Part shown: piece after piece, positions 16,579-25,423 of the stretch | Numbering within the stretch: position 1 is the first letter of the stretch | Layout: each line of letters begins with the position of its first letter | Source: Gordonibacter urolithinfaciens | Lineage (GTDB): Bacteria > Actinomycetota > Coriobacteriia > Coriobacteriales > Eggerthellaceae | Direction: 5' to 3' | Length of the DNA: 64,000 nt | NCBI RefSeq assembly: GCF_900199375.1 | Contig: NZ_LT900217.1 | Location: 248,001-312,000 of the forward strand | The notes under the pieces: model-generated | What the model was told of the DNA's origin: nothing | Database searches by the model: none | What the model saw: only the letters and a program-made list of their open reading frames with translations | Translations under genes and position numbers: made by a program

Positions 16579-17876
16579 AGCGACTTCACCGCCTTCCTCA
16601 CCTCGCCGGCCAGCTTGAACAGGCCGCGCTTCTTCACAATGGGCATCATGCGCTTCATGAGCGGCTTCTGAGGCTCGCCGTCCACGCTGAACAGGACGTT
16701 GAAGATCTCCTTCACCATGACCGGGTAGTCGGTGAACATGCTCGACCAGCCCTCCATGGTGTGGGGCCACTTGCGGAAGGTCTCGAGGTCCTTGATGACG
16801 AACGAGTCCTCCATGGCCTGCTTGTACGACGCCAGGCCCGCGGCCGAGGTGTCGCCCGCGTCGAGCGCGCGCACGGCCGCCTGGCCCGCCATCTGGCCCG
16901 ACGCCACGGCGAAGTCCATGCCGCGCACCTGGTAGCCCATGTTCATGCACAGGCCCGCCGTCTCGCCGGCCACGAGGCAGCCGTCGAACACGTAGCGCGG
17001 CACCATGTCGTAGCCGCCCTCGGGCACCATGTGGCCGGAGTGCTCGACCAGCTTCGCGCCGCAGATGATGGGAGCCACGGCCGGGTGGCCCTTGAAGTCC
17101 TCGAGCATCTGGTACACCGGGTGCGGGTTCGCGCCGTCGGCCGCCGTCGAGATGGTCGCCACGAGCCCCAGGTTGATCGAGTCCTTGTTCGTGTAGAGGA
17201 AGCCGCCGCCGACGTTGCCGTGCGTGCAGTCGCCCACGAACAGCATCGCCGCGCCCTCGCCCTGCGCCACGAGGAAGCGGTCCTCGATCTGGGCGGCCGG
17301 CAGCTCGAACACCTGCTTGATGCCGACGGCCATCTGGGAGGGCTTCGGGCGCGGGTTGCCGAGGCACTTCTCGGCGAGCACCGTGTTGCAGCCCTCGGCG
17401 AGGATCGTCACCTCGGCGGTGATCTCGTCCTCGCCGGCGCGCACGCCCGTCACGCGGCCCGCACCGTCCTTCAGGAGCTCCTCGACCGCGATGCCGCAGA
17501 TGTACTCCGCGCCCGCGTCCTCGGCCTTGGAGGCCAGCCACTGGTCGAAGGGCGCGCGCAGCACGGAGTACGAGTCCTTGCCCTCCTCCGCGAGCTCCGG
17601 ACTCGTGAAGTCGACCGCCATCTGCGCGGCGGGGTCCATGAACGCCATGCGCTCGTGGGTGATCTTTCGCTCGAGGGGAGCTTCCTGCTCGAAGTCGGGG
17701 AAGACCTTCTTGAGCGAGTGCGAGTAGATGCGCCCGCCGGTCATGTTCTTGGCGCCGGCGAAGTTGCCGCGCTCGACCACGAGCACGCTCTTGCCGGCCT
17801 TCGCGAGCTCGTAGGCCGCCACGGCCCCCGCGCACCCGGAGCCGACGACGATCGCGTCGAAATCGGTTTCAGACAT
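16575..17876 (-). CDS. fixC: FixC flavoprotein, electron-transfer-flavoprotein:quinone oxidoreductase family
   Basis: The 433-residue FAD protein has the dinucleotide fold VVGSGCAGAVAAYELAKAG at about residues 11-29. The later motif GGYDMVPRYVFDGCLVAGET belongs to the same family. It would move electrons between the FixAB flavoprotein, FixX and the quinone pool. GAAAGGAG lies 5 bases before the ATG. The intergenic space to fixB is 172 bases, unusually long for a fix operon, but no terminator is evident there. Confidence 0.92.
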   Translation of the reverse strand: MSETDFDAIVVGSGCAGAVAAYELAKAGKSVLVVERGNFAGAKNMTGGRIYSHSLKKVFPDFEQEAPLERKITHERMAFMDPAAQMAVDFTSPELAEEGKDSYSVLRAPFDQWLASKAEDAGAEYICGIAVEELLKDGAGRVTGVRAGEDEITAEVTILAEGCNTVLAEKCLGNPRPKPSQMAVGIKQVFELPAAQIEDRFLVAQGEGAAMLFVGDCTHGNVGGGFLYTNKDSINLGLVATISTAADGANPHPVYQMLEDFKGHPAVAPIICGAKLVEHSGHMVPEGGYDMVPRYVFDGCLVAGETAGLCMNMGYQVRGMDFAVASGQMAGQAAVRALDAGDTSAAGLASYKQAMEDSFVIKDLETFRKWPHTMEGWSSMFTDYPVMVKEIFNVLFSVDGEPQKPLMKRMMPIVKKRGLFKLAGEVRKAVKSL

Positions 17877-18048
17877 CGTGCGCTCCTTTCTTTCTTACTT
17901 AGTTCAATAGCAAGGCCACCGGCCGAATCTCATGGCGACAGCGAAGTCAACGTGGGGGGCTTCGTTTGCGCCCACCAAGCGAGTTCCGCAGCGAAGCGAG
18001 GGCTGTCCGAGCGACTGGGCGCTGACGGAGCCTCCCCGGCCAGGTGCC

Positions 18049-18933
18049 TTACAGGGCCGCCACGAGCTTCGGCAGGACGTCCTTCACGTCGCCGATCAGG
18101 CCGTAGTCGCACTGCTTGAACACCGGCGCGTTCTTGTCCTTGTTGATGGCGAACATGGCGCCGGAGCGGTTGCAGCCCACCATGTGCTGCATCTGGCCCG
18201 AGATGCCGGCCGCCACGTACACCTTCGGCGACAGCATGAGACCGGAGACGCCCACGTAGAGCTCGGTAGGGAGCCAGTTCACGCCCTCGGTGAGGGGGCG
18301 CGAGCAGGCCAGGCCGCCTCCCAGCTTGTCGGCGAGGGCGCGCGCGAGGTCGAGATCGGCCTCCTCGGCGAAGCCGCGGCCCGCGGCCACGACCGCGTCG
18401 GCCTTGAACAGGTCCACGCCGCTCTTCTCGATGGGTTTGGAGTCGAGGAGCTTCACAGGGTTCGCCGGGGCGACCCAGGCGGCCTCCTCCAGGACATTCG
18501 CGCCGGAGGCCTCGAGGCCCTCGAACGCGCCGGGGGCCACCGTGTAGAGGGCGACGCCGCCGACCGGCTTCTGCACGCGCTCGGCCACGCCGCCGAAATA
18601 CATGCTGCGGGCGCCGGCGTCCTCGAAGGCCATGACGTCGGTGACGACGGAGGTGCCCGCGTGCGCGGCCAGCTTGCCGACGATGGTCTTCACGTGGCGC
18701 GTGGGCTCGGCCACGACGATGCCCGGCTGCTCGGCGTCGAACACGGCGATCACGGTGTCGGCCGCGTCGTCGAGGACGGCACCCTCGGGGACGGCGATGC
18801 TCACGACCTTGTCGGCGACGGCCGCGGGGGCCTCGCCGAAGGAGAAGAGGACGACCTCGTCGGCCAGGGTGCGGGCGCCGGCGGCCAACTCGCGGGCGGC
18901 GTCGGCGCGTTCGGCGATGACAAGTGCTTTCAT
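18049..18933 (-). CDS. fixB: FixB, electron transfer flavoprotein alpha subunit
   Basis: The 294-residue protein begins MKALVIAERADAARELAAGA. It ends with the FAD-binding region of ETF-alpha, including SPKVYVAAGISGQMQHMVGC and the conserved NKDKNAPVFKQCDYGLIGD. It would form a heterodimer with FixA and carry FAD. The start is the ATG at 18933, the only start consistent with the ETF fold; the frame extends upstream but without similarity. It follows fixA by 49 bases. Confidence 0.92.
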   Translation of the reverse strand: MKALVIAERADAARELAAGARTLADEVVLFSFGEAPAAVADKVVSIAVPEGAVLDDAADTVIAVFDAEQPGIVVAEPTRHVKTIVGKLAAHAGTSVVTDVMAFEDAGARSMYFGGVAERVQKPVGGVALYTVAPGAFEGLEASGANVLEEAAWVAPANPVKLLDSKPIEKSGVDLFKADAVVAAGRGFAEEADLDLARALADKLGGGLACSRPLTEGVNWLPTELYVGVSGLMLSPKVYVAAGISGQMQHMVGCNRSGAMFAINKDKNAPVFKQCDYGLIGDVKDVLPKLVAAL

Positions 18934-18982
18934 GGTATCCAGCCTTTCTTCGAATGCTATGGGTTGACAGGGGACGCGCAGA

Positions 18983-19741
18983 TTACAGGGAGGCCTTGAG
19001 GGCGGCGGCGAACTGTTCGATGGCACCGTCGGACGAGGCGTCCACGACCTGCTGCTTGCGGTCGGCCTGCTCGGGTGCGAGGCACGAGACCGTCTCGAGC
19101 GAGGCATCCGTCGCAGCGTCAGCGCCGAACACGTTCATGGGCTTCTTGCCGGCGGCGAGGATGTCCTTCATGCCGGGGATGCGCGGCACGGCGATGTCGG
19201 GGGCAACGGACACGACGGCGGGCAGCGGGACCTCGACGGTCTCGACGACGTCCTCGAGCGTGCGCTCGACCACCACGGCGCCTTCCCTTGCCTCGATCTT
19301 CGTCGCTCCGGTCACCACGGGCAGGCCGAGCTTGGCAGCCAGCTGCACGTCGGTCTGCTGCGCGTAGTTGTCGGCCGAGCCGTCACCGCAGAGGATGAGG
19401 TCGTAGGCGCCCACCTGCTCCACGAGTGAGGCGAGGGCGGCCGCGGCGGCATGGGCGTCCATGTTCGCGTAGGCGTCATCGGCAGCCATGAAGAGCTCGT
19501 CCACGCCGCGGGCGAGCACGTTCTTCTTGAGCTTGGAGTCATTGATGGACGAGGGGCCGGCAGTGACGGCCACCACGCGCGAGTCCTCGCTCGCGGCGCC
19601 GAGCTGGGCCGCAGCCTCGAGCGCGTTCAGATCGTAGGCGGACACGATGCCCTTGGCCTTGGAGCAGTCGAGCGTGCGGTCGGCTGACACCTGGATATCC
19701 TGATCGTCGGGAACCACCTTGAAAGCAGCAACGATGTTCAT
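18983..19741 (-). CDS. fixA: FixA, electron transfer flavoprotein beta subunit
   Basis: The 252-residue protein has the ETF-beta pattern: MNIVAAFKVVPDDQDI, SAYDLNALEAA, and LILCGDGSADNYAQQTDVQL for nucleotide binding. As in E. coli, where fixABCX is divergent from caiTABCDE, this gene heads a fixABCX operon transcribed away from a caiD homologue. AAGG lies 7 bases before the ATG at 19741. A conserved element lies 139-169 bases upstream (see 19880-19910). Confidence 0.92.
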   Translation of the reverse strand: MNIVAAFKVVPDDQDIQVSADRTLDCSKAKGIVSAYDLNALEAAAQLGAASEDSRVVAVTAGPSSINDSKLKKNVLARGVDELFMAADDAYANMDAHAAAAALASLVEQVGAYDLILCGDGSADNYAQQTDVQLAAKLGLPVVTGATKIEAREGAVVVERTLEDVVETVEVPLPAVVSVAPDIAVPRIPGMKDILAAGKKPMNVFGADAATDASLETVSCLAPEQADRKQQVVDASSDGAIEQFAAALKASL

Positions 19742-20372
19742 CCTGTACCTTTCCCTTCTCGTGTGATGTACCTGGGTGCGGGGGTTCTTGCCAGGAGGTT
19801 TCCGACCTTCCGTAATCCTCGAAAGCCGTCCGCCTCCCAGCGCGTTGAGGGCAGTGTGCGGCCACGGCGGCGCCACGTCATCGCAAAATCGCTGTGAAAC
19901 CCTCGATACTCAAAAACTAACGATTACTGACCTGGTGTTATTCAAATCCAGCCAACATATCGGCAATGCGTTCGCAGCCTTATCGGGCACATCGCACTCC
20001 GCACCCGCTCCATACGGAGGAGAGCCGCCCCCTCCTCCTATGCCCGCCCTCGCACGGATGCCTTCCAACGCCGATGCTCCGCCTTCGATCCCTCCCCGAA
20101 CCGGGCGCTGCAGCTTCGGGCGCCCTCCCCCTTCGCACGCGCCGCACCGTGCGGAAGGGGCGCCTACTCACTTTCTTGCGATGGCACGTTTTTGAGTAGC
20201 GGGCAATTACCGCGCGCCTTGCGATGCGCTGCGCGCACGAGGGGCGCATCATGGACGGCAGTTCGTCGGATGCGGCAGACACGTTGCAAGCCCCCCCCTG
20301 CTTCAAACGGGAGCGAGCCAGCCAGCCAACGTCCGGCATACGCAGAGAGTCGCAACCATTCAAGGAGGAGCA
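19742..20372. promoter_or_regulatory. Divergent fixA / caiD control region
   Basis: These 631 bases contain no convincing gene. At 19880-19910 lies a 31-base element shared at 23 of 31 positions with 32361-32391, upstream of the cai operon. It begins ATCGCAAAAT and ends ATACT. At 20164-20199 there is a perfect 7-base inverted repeat (CTACTCA and TGAGTAG) enclosing TTGCGATGGC, which repeats the core of the same element in plus orientation, facing caiD. The AT-rich stretch 19910-19970 is the likely promoter zone. The middle (about 20000-20160) is GC-rich without recognisable signals. Confidence 0.55.
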
Positions 20373-21158
20373 ATGGCAGATTACTTTGGCACCGACACCG
20401 TCGTTTCCGAGCTTCGCGAGGACGGCCTGCTGATCATCCGCATCAACCGCCCCGAGGTGGCGAACGCCCTCAACGGCGTGACCTCCAAAGCCATGGAGAA
20501 CATCATGAACAACGCCGAGACCGATCCCGCGGTGCGCGCGATCATCGTCACCGGCACGGGCAAGGTGTTCTGCGCGGGCGAGGACCTCTCCGAGCTCAGC
20601 GAAGGCGGCGAGTGCCAGACCGTGACCGAGCACGGCTTCGGCGGCCTGACCGCGCGCCTGTGCTCCAAGCCCGTCATCGCGGCCTGCAACGGCTCCGCAG
20701 CCGGCGGCGGCATGGAGATCGCGCTGTCCTGCGACATGGTGGTGGCCTCCGAACGCGCCAAGTTCGGCTGCACCGAGGTGGGCCTGGGCATCATCGCCTC
20801 CACCGGCGGCCTCGTGCGCCTCGCCCGCGACATCAACCGCAAGGACTGCATGGAGCTTTTGCTCACCGGCAAGAAGATCCTGGCCCCCGAAGCCAAGGCG
20901 CTCGGCCTGGTCAACTACGTCGTGCCGGCCGAGGAGGTCATGGACAAGGCCATCGAGCTGGCCGAGGCCTGCCTGAAGAACGCTCCTTTGGCCCTCAAGT
21001 GGACCAAGTACATCGTGCACGCCGCCGACCAGATGTCCGAGGAGGACGCGATGCGTTACTCGGACGCCGCCTACCGCTTCCTGGAGAAGACCGCCGACGG
21101 CATAGAGGGCCCCGCGGCCTTCGTCGAGAAGCGCGAGCCGAACTGGATCGGCAAGTAG
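20373..21158 (+). CDS. caiD: Crotonase-family enoyl-CoA hydratase, CaiD-like
   Basis: The 261-residue crotonase would hydrate an enoyl-CoA such as crotonobetainyl-CoA, or the reverse. The oxyanion-hole motifs are VFCAGEDLSEL and NGSAAGGGMEIALSCDMVVA, and the conserved glutamate region reads CTEVGLGIIASTGGLVRLA. The C-terminus IEGPAAFVEKREPNW closely parallels E. coli CaiD, which ends in IEGPLAFAEKRDPVW. AAGGAGG precedes the ATG. It is transcribed divergently from fixABCX and stands alone, unlike the E. coli operon where caiD follows caiC. Confidence 0.85.
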   Translation: MADYFGTDTVVSELREDGLLIIRINRPEVANALNGVTSKAMENIMNNAETDPAVRAIIVTGTGKVFCAGEDLSELSEGGECQTVTEHGFGGLTARLCSKPVIAACNGSAAGGGMEIALSCDMVVASERAKFGCTEVGLGIIASTGGLVRLARDINRKDCMELLLTGKKILAPEAKALGLVNYVVPAEEVMDKAIELAEACLKNAPLALKWTKYIVHAADQMSEEDAMRYSDAAYRFLEKTADGIEGPAAFVEKREPNWIGK

Positions 21159-21221
21159 CCTACCTCCCCTCCCCGCTTCAGCGGGCCGATTCGGCGCCTG
21201 CGGACCACCCGCCGGCGCGCT

Positions 21222-21251
21222 AAACCCCGGGCCCTCGCCAGCCCGGGGTTT
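21222..21251 (+). terminator. Terminator of the caiD-like gene
   Basis: The 11-base stem AAACCCCGGGC (21222-21232) pairs with 21241-21251, with an 8-base loop and the partial T-run TTTTCATT, about 60 bases after the caiD stop. Confidence 0.8.
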
Positions 21252-21353
21252 TCATTCGGGGAGCATGCTTTCGCCCTCTCCCTTGGAGAGCGTGTTTTCG
21301 CCCTCTCCCCGAAGCCTCGCTTCCCTTACAGAACCCAGCCTGCCGCCGAATAT

Positions 21354-21513
21354 GCCCTTCCCTGCCAAAAAAGAGCCGGTTTGGCAATCCGGAAGCGTCG
21401 CTCGCCCCTCCTGCGCGGCATTCGACAGCCTATCGCCCCAGCTCACGTGAAACCGCTGTGCAAACCATGCTCTCGTCGATTGCCAAACCGGCTCTTTTTT
21501 GGCAGGGAAGGGC
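21354..21513. repeat. Long inverted repeat (35-base perfect arms, 90-base loop), copy 1
   Basis: The arms are 21354-21388 and 21479-21513. The inner part of each contains CAAAAAAGAGCCGGTTTG followed by GCAAT (left arm orientation). The same core recurs in a second inverted pair at 22716-22854. The T6 run inside the arm would follow the GC-rich stem on either strand, so the element could also stop transcription. The loop sequences of the two copies are unrelated. Upstream, TTTCGCCCTCTCCC occurs twice (about 21267 and 21295). Confidence 0.9.
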
Positions 21514-21558
21514 GAAAACCGCGACATGCGCGTCCGCATTTCGCGGCCCCCTCCGTCG

Positions 21559-21588
21559 ACCTTGCAGAGACCTTGCACGGATCTTGCA
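21559..21588 (+). repeat. Three direct repeats of ACCTTGCA at 11-base spacing
   Basis: ACCTTGCA starts at 21559 and 21570, and ATCTTGCA starts at 21581, exactly one helical turn apart. They lie about 120 bases upstream of the predicted nuclease gene and could be a binding site array. Confidence 0.5.
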
Positions 21589-21702
21589 GGAATCCAGCAG
21601 AATCCCGACGCAGATCCAGCGGAAATTCTGCTCATGGTAACACCTGGTCAACGTACTCTTCACATGCTGGCAACCGCACGACGGCCATGCTAGGTTGGCA
21701 GC

Positions 21703-22695
21703 ATGAGCGTATTTGTCAGCCACATATCGGCCCTCCAAGTATGGTCCTCCTTGAAGGAGGGGACGGCTGCGCTCGCCTTGCACGCCGACCCGCGCAAGAC
21801 CCCCTGCTGGCGGACGGGCCGACCCCTGCCCCAGGGCAAGGTCGCCCTGCGCGACATCCAAAGCATAGGCCGCGAGATCGCCAACTTGGCGTTTCCCCTG
21901 CACGTCCTCGTGCCCGACGCCGCGTACCGCAGCAGGAGCGAACTCGCGACCTGCCACGTGAGCTCATCGACCTATCCGCGGGGATCCTTCGTCCGCCTTG
22001 CAGAGGGCGTGCTCGTCAGCTCGCCAGAGCTCTGCTTCGTGCAGATGGCGACCAAGCTGCCGCCCATCGCGCTCGTCAGGCTCGGCTTCGAGCTTTGCGG
22101 CACGTACGGCATACCGACGGTCGCCCGTGCCGACTACGGCTTCGAGCGCCCTTTCACCACGGTTGCCCGCCTCGGCCGCTTCATCGAAGCGGCCGGCGAC
22201 ATGCCGGGAACCGTCAAAGCGCGCAAGGCGCTGCGCTTCATCGCCTCCGGCTCTGCCTCGCCCATGGAGACGTGCATGGTCATGCTGCTGTGCCTTCCTT
22301 TGCGCTTGGGCGGGTACAACCTCCCCAAACCGCAGATGAACCGCGAGGTCCGGCCCAAGCGGCGCGGCCGGCTGGCCCCCGGGGACCGGCAGTGCTTCTG
22401 CGACCTCGTCTGGCACGAGGCCCGCGTCGCCCTCGAATACGACAGCTCGGAGTTCCACGGGCCCAGGCAGGCAGCGGACGACGCGAGAAGGCGCAACGTC
22501 CTCCTGAACCGCGGGTTCACGGTGGTGTCGGTAACGTCGGGCAGCGCCCGGAACCTCATCGAACTCGACCGCATCGCGCAGATCCTGCGGACGCGGCTCG
22601 GGGTGCGCTTGCGCAGCGGGCAGCCTTCCTGGCGTGCGAGGCAGCACGTCTTGCATGGGATGCTCCTGGAAAACCCGCGCTTACCCCGCCCCTGA
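21703..22695 (+). CDS. Predicted nuclease-fold protein (DUF559/Vsr-like C-terminus)
   Basis: The 330-residue protein has no recognisable N-terminal family. Its C-terminal third matches the restriction-endonuclease-like pattern of DUF559 and Vsr proteins: strand VALEYDSSEFHG with acidic residues near 245, then helix ADDARRRNVLLNRGFTVVSVT with conserved Asp and Arg. This would be a metal-dependent DNA-cutting fold or a degenerate relative. The start is the ATG at 21703, with only a weak AGG upstream. The gene stands alone between two copies of a long inverted repeat (21354-21513 and 22716-22854), which suggests a mobile or recently inserted unit. It could instead be part of a defence or antitoxin family, and I see no partner gene. 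Confidence 0.6.
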   Translation: MSVFVSHISALQVWSSLKEGTAALALHADPRKTPCWRTGRPLPQGKVALRDIQSIGREIANLAFPLHVLVPDAAYRSRSELATCHVSSSTYPRGSFVRLAEGVLVSSPELCFVQMATKLPPIALVRLGFELCGTYGIPTVARADYGFERPFTTVARLGRFIEAAGDMPGTVKARKALRFIASGSASPMETCMVMLLCLPLRLGGYNLPKPQMNREVRPKRRGRLAPGDRQCFCDLVWHEARVALEYDSSEFHGPRQAADDARRRNVLLNRGFTVVSVTSGSARNLIELDRIAQILRTRLGVRLRSGQPSWRARQHVLHGMLLENPRLPRP

Positions 22696-22715
22696 CGTTG
22701 AAAAGGCCTTCGACT

Positions 22716-22854
22716 GTCAAAAAAGAGCCGGTTTGGCAATCGTCAAAATGCTTTGCTGAATTCAGAGGGAAAGCGACCAGGCTTTTCTCGAGCAGAAGGC
22801 CGAAGCGAAGCGTCTGGGCCATCCTGCAGATTGCCAAACCGGCTCTTTTTTGAC
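22716..22854. repeat. Long inverted repeat (26-base perfect arms, 87-base loop), copy 2
   Basis: The arms are 22716-22741 and 22829-22854. They share the core CAAAAAAGAGCCGGTTTG and GCAAT with the copy at 21354-21513; the outer arm ends and the loop differ. It lies in the 330-base space between the predicted nuclease gene and the convergent MFS gene. The rest of that space (22855-23025) is GC-rich with no gene that I can support. Confidence 0.9.
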
Positions 22855-23025
22855 CGTTGGACGCGAAAAAGGGGGCAGGCGCATGCGAGCCAGGCGGCCC
22901 GCGCCCATCGGGCAGGGATGTGGGGGCGAGCCGGGAGTGCGGGCGAGCTGGAAGACCGAGGCCATCCCGGCGGGCGCTTCCGCCTGGCCTCGGGGCCCGG
23001 GATGACCGTGCGCGGGCGCTTTGCC

Positions 23026-24477
23026 CTACGCGCCGCGCGGGCGCGCGTCTCCCGGGTCGAGCGCGCTCGTCTCCTCAAGAGTCTTTCCGCGGGTCTCGGG
23101 CGCCATGAGCACCGACAGCACCAGGCCCAGGATCACGAGGCCGGCCGCCACGAGCATGGTGGGGCCCACGCCGAACGCGGCCAGGAACAGCGGCGTGCCG
23201 TACGTGGCCACCACGGTGCCGATGCGCGAGAACGCTATGGCGATGCCCACCGCCGAGGCGCGCACCTCGGTCGGGAACAACTCGTTGGGATAGAGCCACT
23301 GCAGGATGCCCGGACCGCCGCTGAAGAACGCGTACAGGCCAAACGCGATGACCACCACGAACACCGGCGCGTCGGGGAACAGCCCCAAGATGACCAGGCC
23401 CACGGCCATGAGGGCGAGCGAGCGGATGAGCAGCGGTCGTCGCCCCATGGAGTTCAGCCAGAACATGGCCGGGATGGAGCCGATGAGGAAGAACAGGCTG
23501 ACCACGCTCTCGCCGAGAATGGCCTCATGCCCCGCACCCAGGCCGAACGCGGTCATGATCTCGGGTCCGAACGTGTAGATGGCGTACATGGGAGCCACCT
23601 GACAGAGCGTAAGGATGCCGAGGAACGCAATGCGCTTGAGATAGCCGCCGCGGAAGATGGCGAGCACGGTCATCTTCTTTTTGCCCACCTCGGGGCGTTC
23701 GATTTCCACGTCCATACCGTAGACGCGTTCCATGACGGCGTGCGCCTCCCGGGTGCGTCCCTTGCTTGTGAGCCACAGGGGCGACTCGGGCACCTGACTG
23801 CGACCAATGAGCAGGAAGATGCAAATGGGAATAGGTGAGGCAAGCATCCACTTCCAACCATCGTCGACGCTGTAGAGCGCATACCCTACCACCGCGGCCA
23901 CCGTGGCACCGAGATACCACGCCGCCGACACGATACCCATGTTAATGGAGCGGCTCTTCTTGGGAGCGAACTCGGCGATGAGCGAAGTGGCTATGGGATA
24001 GTCGGCGCCGATGAACAGGCCGATGAAGAAGCGGGCCGCCGCGAGTTCCCACGGGGCCTGGGCAAACACGCTCCACAGCGAGAACAGGCAGATGGCGATT
24101 ACGTCGGCGATGAACATCTTGCGCCGGCCGATGCGGTCGGTGACGTAGCCGCCGAGGATGGTGCCGAAGAAGATGCCCACGAGCACCGACGCGCCGATGA
24201 GGGCGCTCTGCTCAGGTGCGAGCGAGAAAGCGGGCACGATCTGGGTGAGCGCCACGCCGATGAGCGAGAGCGCATAGCCGTCGAGGAAGGCGCCGCCGCT
24301 GGCGAAGAACGTGATCTTGCGCAGGAAGGGGGTCATTGACACATCGTCGAGCGTCTTTCTCACGACGCGCTTCGTGGCGTCCACCACTTCCCCACCGATT
24401 TGCAGGGCGGCATCGGCTGCCTGCTGGGAGGTTGGAGGGCTTGCCACCTGGGTAAGTTGTTTGACGTTATCGATCAT
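23026..24477 (-). CDS. MFS transporter (sugar/organic-acid porter type), last gene of the cai-type operon
   Basis: The 483-residue protein has a cytoplasmic N-terminal extension of about 50 residues and then 12 membrane helices. MFS motifs are GGYVTDRIGRRKMF between helices 2 and 3, and PESPLWLTSKGR in the central loop, as in the sugar-porter and aromatic-acid families. LYPNELFPTEVRASAVGI is the typical helix 10-11 signature. It probably imports the substrate of the upstream CoA-dependent pathway or exports its product. It starts 33 bases after the MaoC gene. No BCCT-type CaiT antiporter is present in the window, so this or the other MFS protein may replace it. Confidence 0.85.
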   Translation of the reverse strand: MIDNVKQLTQVASPPTSQQAADAALQIGGEVVDATKRVVRKTLDDVSMTPFLRKITFFASGGAFLDGYALSLIGVALTQIVPAFSLAPEQSALIGASVLVGIFFGTILGGYVTDRIGRRKMFIADVIAICLFSLWSVFAQAPWELAAARFFIGLFIGADYPIATSLIAEFAPKKSRSINMGIVSAAWYLGATVAAVVGYALYSVDDGWKWMLASPIPICIFLLIGRSQVPESPLWLTSKGRTREAHAVMERVYGMDVEIERPEVGKKKMTVLAIFRGGYLKRIAFLGILTLCQVAPMYAIYTFGPEIMTAFGLGAGHEAILGESVVSLFFLIGSIPAMFWLNSMGRRPLLIRSLALMAVGLVILGLFPDAPVFVVVIAFGLYAFFSGGPGILQWLYPNELFPTEVRASAVGIAIAFSRIGTVVATYGTPLFLAAFGVGPTMLVAAGLVILGLVLSVLMAPETRGKTLEETSALDPGDARPRGA

Positions 24478-24510
24478 GGTGCCACCACCTTCTCGTCTTA
24501 GCAGAACCGC

Positions 24511-25383
24511 CTAGTCCCACTCGCAGATGCCGAAGTTCAGATGCGGCTTGGCGCCCGTCTGGTCGGCGTCGGCGTCGACCAGCTGGAAGCGGATCTCGTT
24601 CTCGCCCACCTTCCACATGCGGGTCTCGAGCGCGGTGCCCGGCAGCACCGGCGAGGTGATGCGGGTCTTGAAGCGCGTCATGCGCTCGGGCTCGCCCGGG
24701 AAGAACGAGCTGATGATGTGGCGCATCGCGAAGCCGCCCAGGCTCACGCCGTGCGCGATGGGGCGCGCAAGGCCCGTCTGCCCGGTGTAGGCGAAGTCGA
24801 TGTGCTGCTGGTGCCAGTCACCCATGAGGCGGTAGATGAGCGGCATGTTGAGCGGCATCGTCTCGGCCACCACGGCGTCGGGAGCGCAGTCGGGCATCTC
24901 GACGATGTCCTTCGGGGGCTTGGGGCCTCCCCAGCCGCCGTCGTAGATGCACACGTCCCACGTCTCGGTCTCGCACAAGAGCGTGCCGTCGGAGGAGTAG
25001 GAACGGCCCGTCTGCTTCGACAGGCAGCCGCGGCCCTCGCCGCGGTCGTACAGCGCGTCCTGGGTGACGAACGTCTCCACGCGGTCGTTCATCTTGAACG
25101 GCGCGTGCAGGCGGATCTCGAAGCCGTAGTGCAGCGAGCCCTCGTAGTCGTAGCCGTAATCGAGCGTGCGCGTCATCTCCTCGTGCACCGTGAGCGGCAC
25201 GCCGAAGATGGGCAGCACCTTGAGGTCGGGGTTGGCGGCGTCCTTCTCGTTCACGTAAATGAGGTCGGTCTGCCCGTCGAAACCTGCGTTGCATCCCAGC
25301 GCGCAGATTTCCAGGTCCTTGAACGTGTACTCGCGGACGAACGGCCCGAACTCCTTGCCCACGATCTCGGTGCTGATAGCCAT
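24511..25383 (-). CDS. MaoC-family (hydratase-2 type) enoyl-CoA hydratase
   Basis: The 290-residue double-hotdog protein has the hydratase-2 signature MGDWHQQHIDFAYTGQTGL followed by ARPIAHGVSLGGFAM, near residue 200. The conserved Asp and His there form the active site in the family. It would hydrate a trans-2-enoyl-CoA to the (R)-3-hydroxyacyl-CoA, opposite to the crotonase CaiD stereochemistry. The ATG at 25383 has GGAG upstream. No such gene exists in the E. coli cai operon, so its presence here between caiC and a transporter hints at a different or extended pathway. It is separated from caiC by a 171-base gap holding a 49-base-arm palindrome. Confidence 0.82.
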   Translation of the reverse strand: MAISTEIVGKEFGPFVREYTFKDLEICALGCNAGFDGQTDLIYVNEKDAANPDLKVLPIFGVPLTVHEEMTRTLDYGYDYEGSLHYGFEIRLHAPFKMNDRVETFVTQDALYDRGEGRGCLSKQTGRSYSSDGTLLCETETWDVCIYDGGWGGPKPPKDIVEMPDCAPDAVVAETMPLNMPLIYRLMGDWHQQHIDFAYTGQTGLARPIAHGVSLGGFAMRHIISSFFPGEPERMTRFKTRITSPVLPGTALETRMWKVGENEIRFQLVDADADQTGAKPHLNFGICEWD

Positions 25384-25423
25384 GGCTCCCTCTCCTTCAC
25401 ATTCGAATACGGTCACTGGTTCT

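Noticed and set aside
19776-20195. A possible small gene in the fixA-caiD intergenic region
   Set aside because: The predicted peptide has no domain, signal or ribosome site and crosses the conserved regulatory element.
21354-22854. Retron or CRISPR-like locus at the nuclease gene with inverted repeats
   Set aside because: There is no reverse transcriptase or Cas gene, and only two repeat pairs, with no regular spacers.
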